The notes under the pieces are model-generated. The model saw only the letters and a list, made by a program, of their open reading frames with translations. It had not been told where the DNA came from and did no database searches. A program made the position numbers and the translations under genes. From positions 1 through 64,000 of the forward strand of contig CAMYVD010000001.1 of NCBI GenBank assembly GCA_947302205.1: a DNA stretch of 64,000 bases, in the 5' to 3' direction. The stretch comes from an uncultured Bacteroidales bacterium (GTDB lineage: Bacteria; Bacteroidota; Bacteroidia; Bacteroidales; F082). This document shows positions 7,241-14,505 of this stretch, piece by piece (the stretch's first letter is position 1; every line of letters starts with the position of its first letter).

Positions 7241-9649
7241 ATGAATAAGGAATTGCTGAAAAACGGGCTGTGCCAATGGGTAAGGATCAATCTGTTTTGG
7301 CTAGTGTGTATGCTGCTGATCAGGTTGTTTTTCTATTTTCAGGTACACTCACGCATTGAAATTGACGCCTCGCAATTTGTGGGCATCATGAAAGGTTTCG
7401 TGTTTGACGTTTATTTGATGTGCCATCTCATGACCTGGCTGACGATTCCTTTTTTGGTGCTTTACCGATTTTTCCCGAAGACCACCAACGGGATTTTCAT
7501 GGGATTGGTGTTCTTCTATGTGGTGGTAGCCGCCTTGCTCACCGAGTATTACTGCAACCTTTCGATGCCTTTGGACCATGTGGTTTTGGTGTATACTCCT
7601 GAGGAAGTGATGGGTACCGCCAGCTCGTCGGCCCATGTGACGGCGACCCCGTTTTTGTGGTTTTTCGGCACCATGGCCTTGGTGGTGTTATTGTCCTTGC
7701 TGTGGCGAAAGGTGAGGACCGGCTTGGTGTTCTCAGCCGTTGTCATGCTTGCCGCCATCGTGGTGCTGTGTTGTGTCCGTTACAAAAACGTCATTCGTGG
7801 CGAAAAATATTATAAGGATCACACCTCGTTTTGCCTGGCGGTCAACCAGCCATCCTATTCCTACATTAAGATGACGGACCATTTGCGTGACGCACAGCAA
7901 TCGCTTCTGGACGATGGCGAAATGGGTGCGGATGTGGTTGTGGCTTCGCAAAGGTTCCAGATGCTTCATCCTGAATTCGAATACCTGGACCCCAATTATC
8001 CATTTTACAGGAAAGCCGATGATCCGGATGTGCTGGGAGGTTTTTTGGAAAAGACCGACGATGGCTTGCCCCCCAACTTCGTGTTCATCATCATTGAGAG
8101 TTATGGCCAGCAGCTTACCGGTGTCAATACACCAACGGTGTCGTTCACCCCGTATCTCGACAGTTTGAAACAACAAGGCTTGTATTGGACGAATTGTATC
8201 AGTACTGCGCAGCGTACCTTCGGTGTCTTGCCTTCGGTTTTTGCATCGGCACCATACGGTAAATACGGTTTTTGCCTTCCTTTCAAGCCTATGCCCAACC
8301 ATAGATCATTGATTAGGGATCTGCAAGATAACGGTTATGGCACCTCCTATTACTATGGCGGGGTCCATTATTTCGACCGTTTCGACGGCTTTTTGAAAGC
8401 CAACAAGATGGATTTTATCTATGTTCCGGATGTTCAAACCATTGACACGACAAACTATGAAAAACTCAACGAGATGCATCGTTGGGGATTGGATGACAAG
8501 GAAACCTTCGCCTATGTGATGGAACGGAAAACCACACAGCCTTCGCCTAGGCCGAACCTCGACATCATCATGACGCTGACCACCCACGAACCGTTCTATT
8601 TCAATGATGTCGAGGCCTACGAAAAACGGGTGGAAGCCATGGTGAACGCGCATCCCGACATGACGGCAAAGGAACGGGTCAACATCACGAAAAACCTGAA
8701 CATTTATGCCTGTTATCTTTACATGGATGACTGCGTTCGGGAGCTCATGGCGTTTTACCAGTCCCTGCCAGAATATAAAAACACGGTGTTTGTGATCACG
8801 GGTGACCATCGCATGGGTCCCTTGGGTTTTGGCGGGCCGCTGATCCAGTACCATGTCCCGCTGTTGGTCTATTCGCCTTTGATTACCCAATCTAGACAAA
8901 TGAATGCTGTGGTGTCGCATCTGGATGTTACCCCGAGTATCAACGCCTATTTGAGTTCCAATTATGATTATCACATCAGCGATGAATGCCATTGGATGGG
9001 AACTTCTTTTGACACGACGGTCGCCTATCGGAATACACGCAAGCAGGCTTTCATGCTGAACAACCGTGATGTGGTGGACTATGTCAACGGCGATTACGTG
9101 CTGTCAAACAACCGCCTGTATGCCGTAAACGACGATCTTTCCTGTAACTTGGTTGAGGATGCAGCCAAGCTGGAACAGTTGAAAACGGAACTTTCCGACT
9201 TCCATACGGTAAGTTGCTTTGCCGTTTTGTGTGATCATCTGAAACCTGTTGAGAACACGGTGGAAGTGCTTCGGGATGCGGAATACAAGAATCAGTATGA
9301 CATGGTCGCGGGCAAGGAGTTCTGTTTCCTGTTCGATCCTTATGAGCTGACAGACAATTATGAAGATGTTTTTGTGGACATTTCCTTTGATTACCAGAGC
9401 CTGGATACCACTACGGCCTTGCCGTTCGTGGTGGTACAGTTGGAGCCCTATTACATGGCGGTGAACCTGGCTCCTGATGAGAATGCGCCCAACACAGGAG
9501 AGGCATCGTACTTCCACCATCATCTGAGCATTCCGATTCAGGAGGACTGCAAAGGAAAAATGGTGAGGGTTTATCTTCACAATTCCACGAAAAACACCAT
9601 GCGTTACGGCAATATCAAAATCCAAGTTTCGGGTGCTCGGAAGTCATGA
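7241..9649 (+). CDS. LtaS/sulfatase-fold membrane transferase with C-terminal module
   Basis: A protein of 802 residues from the ATG at 7241; the upstream in-frame TTG at 7235 overlaps the previous stop and is less likely. Five N-terminal transmembrane helices precede an alkaline-phosphatase-superfamily domain: NFVFIIIESYG (metal-binding Glu), QRTFGVLPS with probable nucleophile Thr326, THEPF, and VITGDHRM (Asp-His metal ligands). Such enzymes (LtaS, OpgB, EptA types) move phosphoglycerol or phosphoethanolamine from lipid donors to surface polymers. From about residue 655 the protein continues into the module shared with the acyltransferase upstream (SLDTTTALP, VYLHNSTKNTMRY). It overlaps the next gene by four bases (ATGA). 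The transferred group is not predictable; the RTFG nucleophile context is typical of Bacteroidota members. Confidence 0.88.
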   Translation: MNKELLKNGLCQWVRINLFWLVCMLLIRLFFYFQVHSRIEIDASQFVGIMKGFVFDVYLMCHLMTWLTIPFLVLYRFFPKTTNGIFMGLVFFYVVVAALLTEYYCNLSMPLDHVVLVYTPEEVMGTASSSAHVTATPFLWFFGTMALVVLLSLLWRKVRTGLVFSAVVMLAAIVVLCCVRYKNVIRGEKYYKDHTSFCLAVNQPSYSYIKMTDHLRDAQQSLLDDGEMGADVVVASQRFQMLHPEFEYLDPNYPFYRKADDPDVLGGFLEKTDDGLPPNFVFIIIESYGQQLTGVNTPTVSFTPYLDSLKQQGLYWTNCISTAQRTFGVLPSVFASAPYGKYGFCLPFKPMPNHRSLIRDLQDNGYGTSYYYGGVHYFDRFDGFLKANKMDFIYVPDVQTIDTTNYEKLNEMHRWGLDDKETFAYVMERKTTQPSPRPNLDIIMTLTTHEPFYFNDVEAYEKRVEAMVNAHPDMTAKERVNITKNLNIYACYLYMDDCVRELMAFYQSLPEYKNTVFVITGDHRMGPLGFGGPLIQYHVPLLVYSPLITQSRQMNAVVSHLDVTPSINAYLSSNYDYHISDECHWMGTSFDTTVAYRNTRKQAFMLNNRDVVDYVNGDYVLSNNRLYAVNDDLSCNLVEDAAKLEQLKTELSDFHTVSCFAVLCDHLKPVENTVEVLRDAEYKNQYDMVAGKEFCFLFDPYELTDNYEDVFVDISFDYQSLDTTTALPFVVVQLEPYYMAVNLAPDENAPNTGEASYFHHHLSIPIQEDCKGKMVRVYLHNSTKNTMRYGNIKIQVSGARKS

Positions 9650-11655
9650 AAACAAGTTTGTCTGTCTGGATCCGGTTGAATGTGCTATTCTTGGTGTGTC
9701 TGGTGGCAGTCAGGCTGTTGTTCTTTTTTGAGCTTCATTTCAGGATAGAGGCGGGATGGGAGGCGTTTCCGACCGTGATGTCGGGAATGATGTTTGACTT
9801 AATTTTGCTTTGCCGTGTGTTTGTCTATGGTCTGATTCCTTTTGTGTTGATGCACCGTTTTTTGCCCAAGGCGGCCTGTGGGGTGTTTTGTGGATGGTTG
9901 GTGCTGTATACGGTGGTAGAGGCTTTGTTGGCGGAATATTACTGCAATTTGAACCAACCTTTGGATCAAGTGATCTTGGTGTACACGCCTGAAGAACTGA
10001 AGGAGACGGTTTCCTCTTCGACGGCCTTGTCGATGGCACAGGTGTTTTGGTTTGTGTTGCATCTGGCTTGTGCGACGGCACTGGTTTCGTTATGCGGCGT
10101 GGTCCGTAAGGCGAAGCCGTTTTCATACCGCGTCATCCTGCCGGTTTTGGCGGTTGGCCTGTTGGTTTCGGTGTTTGTCAATTATCCACGGATGATTCGC
10201 GAGGAAAAGCATTACGCCACTCACGATGCGTTCTGTCTGGCAGTGAACCAGCCCTCTTATTCATGGTTCAAGATCAAGGAATATCGGGAAGACTTGCGTA
10301 AGGGAACGGCCGAAGACTATGACAAGTCGGTTAGCGAAGCGGCTGCGGCATATCAAGCACTTCATCCGGAAAACGACTACGACCATCCGGAATATCCTTT
10401 CTATCGCAAGGCCACTGATCCCGATGTGTTGGGCCCGTTTTTCAACCAGACCTCCGACGGTCTGCCACCCAACGTGGTTTTCATCGTCGTAGAGGGCCTA
10501 GGACGGCGTTTGACGGGGGTTACCTCTCCGACGCTATCGTTTACGCCTTTTATTGACAGTTTGGCGTCTGCGGGCTTGTTTTGGCCCAATTGCTTCTCCA
10601 CTTCGGAGCGTACGTTTGGAGTGCTGCCTTCGGTGTTTGCTTCCGTACCCCAGGGCAGGCTCGGCTTCACGGCTACGCTTTCCTACTTGCCAAAGCATCA
10701 TTCGTTGCTCCGTGATCTCAAACGGAACGGCTACACCACCTCTTTCTTTTACGGCGGTGATGCCTCTTTTGACCGATACGGTGATTTCATGGAAGAAAAC
10801 CAGACGGATTTCCTATTCGTTCCCAACCTGACGGTTCAGGACTCCTCGCAGTATGTGCTGCTGGCCAAGAACAACCGTTGGGGGCTGGATGATGGCCCAT
10901 TGTTTGAAGGTGCCGTTCAGCATAAGCGGTACGACACCCTTGCCAAGCGTCCTTATGCCGATGTTTACCTTACCCTTACCACTCACGAACCCTTTCTTAT
11001 CGAGGGCATCGAGCCGTATGAACAACGTGTGGTGGAGCTGTTGGAACAAACCGACGGCATTTCGGAAAAGGAACGTGAAAACGTACTGAAATACAAAAAT
11101 GTTTACGCTTGTTATCTCTATATGGATCAATGCTTGAAGGAGCTTTTTGCCTACTATGCGTCACGTCCCGATTTCGAAAACACCCTGTTTGTCATTACGG
11201 GTGACCACCGTATGGCTCAGGCGCCACATGCGATTCCCATCCGGAAATACAACGTCCCTTTGGTGATTTATTCGCCATTGGTCAAACAGCCCAAGACCAT
11301 GAATGCCGTGGTTTCGCATCTGGACATCACCCCGTCGATGAATGCGTATCTTCATGCCAATTACCCTTACCAAATCGACGACCATTGCCATTGGCTAGGT
11401 ACTTCGTTTGATACCGTTGCGGCTTTCCGTAACACCAGGAAATTGGCCTTTATGCTGAATAACCGCGATGTGGTTGACTACATGAGCGGTGATTATTATA
11501 TCAGCAACAACACCCTTGCCAAGTTTGATGAAAACCTGTCGGCAACGGTGGTCAAAGAGGAGCCGTTGTACCATAGCCTGAAGGAAGAACTGGACAATTT
11601 CCAGGTCTTAAGCCGATTCGTGGTACAGTTCAATCGCCTTGAACCTCCACGATGA
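9646..11655 (+). CDS. LtaS/sulfatase-fold membrane transferase, second paralog
   Basis: A 669-residue paralog of the preceding enzyme, with colinear similarity over the five membrane helices and the catalytic domain: VVFIVVEGLGRRLTG, ERTFGVLPS with probable nucleophile Thr323, THEPF, VITGDHRM, VVSHLDITPS. It stops (..FNRLEPPR) almost exactly where the paralog's C-terminal module begins (..CDHLKPVENT), so it looks like the same gene with that module missing. The conserved ESYG of the first copy is EGLG here, keeping the metal-binding Glu. Translation is probably coupled through the ATGA overlap. The stop is only 4 bp from the end of the opposing MBOAT gene, leaving no room for a conventional terminator. 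Two tandem copies suggest either sequential addition steps or two acceptors. Confidence 0.86.
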   Translation: MKTSLSVWIRLNVLFLVCLVAVRLLFFFELHFRIEAGWEAFPTVMSGMMFDLILLCRVFVYGLIPFVLMHRFLPKAACGVFCGWLVLYTVVEALLAEYYCNLNQPLDQVILVYTPEELKETVSSSTALSMAQVFWFVLHLACATALVSLCGVVRKAKPFSYRVILPVLAVGLLVSVFVNYPRMIREEKHYATHDAFCLAVNQPSYSWFKIKEYREDLRKGTAEDYDKSVSEAAAAYQALHPENDYDHPEYPFYRKATDPDVLGPFFNQTSDGLPPNVVFIVVEGLGRRLTGVTSPTLSFTPFIDSLASAGLFWPNCFSTSERTFGVLPSVFASVPQGRLGFTATLSYLPKHHSLLRDLKRNGYTTSFFYGGDASFDRYGDFMEENQTDFLFVPNLTVQDSSQYVLLAKNNRWGLDDGPLFEGAVQHKRYDTLAKRPYADVYLTLTTHEPFLIEGIEPYEQRVVELLEQTDGISEKERENVLKYKNVYACYLYMDQCLKELFAYYASRPDFENTLFVITGDHRMAQAPHAIPIRKYNVPLVIYSPLVKQPKTMNAVVSHLDITPSMNAYLHANYPYQIDDHCHWLGTSFDTVAAFRNTRKLAFMLNNRDVVDYMSGDYYISNNTLAKFDENLSATVVKEEPLYHSLKEELDNFQVLSRFVVQFNRLEPPR

Positions 11656-11659
11656 CGCT

Positions 11660-13126
11660 TTAGAAGCGGAAATAGATGAACGGACTGAAACCAGAGGCGT
11701 TCAAGGCGGCCAGGCAGAACAAGAAGGCGAAAATACTGACGATCCATACTGCGATGTGCTGGCCGCTGTTGAATTCCGTGAAATAGACCTTTTCCTGTAA
11801 GCGCTGCCCGAATTTCGTAAGGGTGATGAAGGAGAAGAAGGCGGCCACGATGAGGGTGATAACCAGTTGGATGACGTCGTGCCAGTTGGGGGCCACGAAA
11901 TCGAACGCGAACATGCGGGTGATCAGGGTCCAGGTAAGGCCGAGATCCTCAATGCGGAAGAACAGCCAGATGAGCACCACCGTGACGAAGGTGAGAATCA
12001 CACTTGGCGCCTTGCCTATCTTTTTCATCACCTTGCCCAGGAAAAGCTTGTCAAGACAGATGAACAGGCCGTGCAGCGCACCCCAGATAACGAAATTCCA
12101 CGAAGCCCCATGCCATAATCCCGAGATCAGGAAGCAGATCCAAAGGTTGAAGTACATGCGGCCTTTCCCTTTGCGGTTACCTCCCAACGGGATGTAGAGG
12201 TAGTTCATGATGAAAGCACCCAAGGTCATGTGCCAACGACGCCAGAATTCCGTGATGGAGCGTGAGGTGTAAGGGTTGTCGAAGTTTTCGGGAAATTTGA
12301 ATCCCATGATGCGTCCCAGGCCAATGGCCATGTCGGAATAGCCGGCAAAGTCGAAATAGATCTGGAAGGCATACGCGAGCGCCACCAACCAGGCGGTGGT
12401 GCTGTCAAGAGCGGCCACGCGGTTAAAGATTTCGGCCAGCTGTTCGGCCCCTAGGCCCGTGAGGTTGGATGGCCCTAAGACGGCATCAACCTCGGCACCG
12501 ATGACATCGGCGATGAGGATTTTCTTGCATAGACCAATGACAAAGCGATAGAATCCCTGCAACCGGTCGGCCATGCTTGATTCACGGCTGCGAATCTGGT
12601 CTGCCACATCGCAGTAGCGGATGATGGGGCCGGCGATGAGCTGTGGAAACATGGTGATGTAGAGCATGAAGTCGGTGAGTCGCTCCATAGGTTTGTTCAC
12701 ACCACGGTACGTATCCAGGGTATAGGTGACGCTCTGGAAGGAGAAGAACGAAATACCGATGGGCAACAGGATCCGCTTCCACTCGTGAGGCGCTTTTCCA
12801 AAGAGTCCCCTGAAGAAGTTCAGGTTTTCCATGGTGAAGTTGCCGTATTTGTAGAACAGCAGCAACCCGATGGGAATGAAGATGGAGATGCCACAAAGCC
12901 ATTTCCTTAATCTGGGATCGTTGCTACGGCACATCAACTTCACCAAATAGAAGTTGGCCACCACCGAAGCAACAAGTTGGATGATGAACTCAGGCGCCCC
13001 CCATGCGTAGAAGATGAGGGAGGCCAATAGCAGCACGTAGTTGCGTGTCTTCCTGGGCATGACGAAATAGAGCAGGAAGAACACCGGCATGAAGTAGAGG
13101 AGAAATATATTACTGCTGAATACCAT
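11660..13126 (-). CDS. MBOAT family O-acyltransferase (AlgI/DltB-type)
   Basis: A 488-residue multi-pass membrane protein with the AlgI signature: RSITEFWRRWHMTLG, YIPLGGNRKG, and LISGLWHGASWNFVIWG with the invariant catalytic His (His339). AlgI/DltB/PatA proteins carry an acyl group, usually acetyl, across the membrane and hand it to a periplasmic SGNH partner. Its start overlaps the end of the AlgJ-like gene by 17 bp, so the two form the expected transfer pair. Length is typical (about 470-520). The target is probably an envelope glycan or glycolipid also handled by the facing operon, but this is an inference from position. Confidence 0.93.
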   Translation of the reverse strand: MVFSSNIFLLYFMPVFFLLYFVMPRKTRNYVLLLASLIFYAWGAPEFIIQLVASVVANFYLVKLMCRSNDPRLRKWLCGISIFIPIGLLLFYKYGNFTMENLNFFRGLFGKAPHEWKRILLPIGISFFSFQSVTYTLDTYRGVNKPMERLTDFMLYITMFPQLIAGPIIRYCDVADQIRSRESSMADRLQGFYRFVIGLCKKILIADVIGAEVDAVLGPSNLTGLGAEQLAEIFNRVAALDSTTAWLVALAYAFQIYFDFAGYSDMAIGLGRIMGFKFPENFDNPYTSRSITEFWRRWHMTLGAFIMNYLYIPLGGNRKGKGRMYFNLWICFLISGLWHGASWNFVIWGALHGLFICLDKLFLGKVMKKIGKAPSVILTFVTVVLIWLFFRIEDLGLTWTLITRMFAFDFVAPNWHDVIQLVITLIVAAFFSFITLTKFGQRLQEKVYFTEFNSGQHIAVWIVSIFAFLFCLAALNASGFSPFIYFRF

Positions 13127-14465
13127 GATATTGCATGAATTTTTGTGACCGTTGGGTTGGTATGGAATCCCTTAGGGCGGGGATGTAACGATTGGGATTT
13201 TTCATCACGACCTTTCGCGCCTCTTCGTCGCTTATGTTGAGACTGCCAGCCAGTTCTTGCGTTGCGGCGGCAAGGTCTTCTTCGTCACAGCAAAGCTCGA
13301 CCAAAAGCTGTTGTGAAAAACCTTGGCTCATTTGGTACAATTGTGCCGTGGAATAGGCAAGCATCACGAAATCGGCGTCCAACACCTCTTTCATCACATC
13401 CACCTCTTTGATGTTTTTGTGTCCGTAGTCGAAGTCGAAGTAAACGGAGTTGTAATAATACCAGTAGCGGATGCGTTCCATGACCTTGCCAAAGGGGGTG
13501 GCGTTCAGGAGGTTCCAATAATAGGAATCGCCAATGGTGATGTGCATGGGTTTAAAGGCCGTGCTGTCTTCGATGATGGTGTAGGAGGCGTAGTAGTTGG
13601 GGGTCTTGGGCAGGGGTCGTGCCAGATTCATCAATTGCTCCAAGTCGTCGTCGGGATTGACGGTTCGCTCTTCGCGTTCGCCGATGGTAAAATGTTGCAT
13701 CTTGATGTCGCCCAGCTGTTCCATGTAACGAATGAGGCTGTCGGCCACATGCAAAACCGCATAATTGCTCCAATGAGTGCCGGTTTGAGGGAACAAAGGA
13801 TAATCGACGGTGTCTTTCATTTCCAGAAACCATTGGCCGACATCCACATGGTTGATCCCCATTTCCTTGAATTTGATCCCATAGTACTTCCAAAGCGAAA
13901 ACACCTTGTCTTTTGGGAAATCATCCGTCTCAGGAACGTGTTCGGGATAGATCAGCTCTTTGCCGGGAAGCAGCAGCACGAAAAGTCGGGTGCCTTCCTT
14001 TTCCAGGATTTTCTGGAGCTGATACAGCCGAAAAGCCTCTTGGCTGAAATAATTGGCCATGCCTAAGGAGTCGTTGGCAAACCAGCGTCCTTTGCCCGCA
14101 TAGTATTCCTCGACGTAAGGGGTCTCCACAAGCCACCCGTCATCGTCCATATACATCTTTTTGGTGTTGTCCTTTTCGGGGTTTTTCTCCAGCAAGTTGG
14201 AATGCCTGTAAAAATCCCACATGTATTGGTTGTAGAAGCGGGTAAGAGGCTCTCTCAGTCCGTAGTTCAGCTTAAGGTGCGACTCCGTCCACTGTTGCAG
14301 GCTGCGGTTGGTATAGTTGGAGAAGGTCACTTCGGGTTGTGGCGCTTCGGCAACCACACCGGTCAAACTCCTGAATTTGAACAACTTAAAATGCTCCTGA
14401 GCCATGGGCAGGAACAACACCAATGCGGTCAGGATAAACAATATAAGTTTTGTAGTGTTTTTCAT
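13110..14465 (-). CDS. AlgJ/DHHW-like periplasmic SGNH acyltransferase
   Basis: 451 residues from the ATG at 14465, chosen because the signal-anchor (KLILFILTALVLFLP) starts there. A longer in-frame extension to 14645 would run back through the promoter and into the divergent gene. The body looks like the AlgX/AlgJ/DHHW group of SGNH-fold proteins: VLLLPGKELIYPEH, TGTHWSN with His231 as probable catalytic His, and IGDSYYW with Ser314 as probable nucleophile. These proteins take an acyl group presented by an MBOAT partner and place it on a periplasmic polymer. The MBOAT gene follows directly with a 17-bp overlap. The leader is very short: only 12 bp separate the -7 box from the ATG. Confidence 0.82.
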   Translation of the reverse strand: MKNTTKLILFILTALVLFLPMAQEHFKLFKFRSLTGVVAEAPQPEVTFSNYTNRSLQQWTESHLKLNYGLREPLTRFYNQYMWDFYRHSNLLEKNPEKDNTKKMYMDDDGWLVETPYVEEYYAGKGRWFANDSLGMANYFSQEAFRLYQLQKILEKEGTRLFVLLLPGKELIYPEHVPETDDFPKDKVFSLWKYYGIKFKEMGINHVDVGQWFLEMKDTVDYPLFPQTGTHWSNYAVLHVADSLIRYMEQLGDIKMQHFTIGEREERTVNPDDDLEQLMNLARPLPKTPNYYASYTIIEDSTAFKPMHITIGDSYYWNLLNATPFGKVMERIRYWYYYNSVYFDFDYGHKNIKEVDVMKEVLDADFVMLAYSTAQLYQMSQGFSQQLLVELCCDEEDLAAATQELAGSLNISDEEARKVVMKNPNRYIPALRDSIPTQRSQKFMQYHGIQQ

Positions 14466-14477
14466 CTTTTCGTTGCG

Positions 14478-14500
14478 CAAAGATATAAATATTATCTTTG
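14478..14500. promoter_or_regulatory. Back-to-back divergent promoters in one palindrome
   Basis: Two exact TATCTTTG boxes point outward from one near-palindromic A/T-rich core. The minus-strand box is 14478-14485 and serves the AlgJ-like gene; the plus-strand box is 14493-14500 and serves the U32 gene. Only seven bases lie between them, so the two polymerase footprints must overlap. The plus-strand ATG (14506) is five bases after its box, which predicts a leaderless or nearly leaderless mRNA. Confidence 0.65.
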
Positions 14501-14505
14501 CATGC

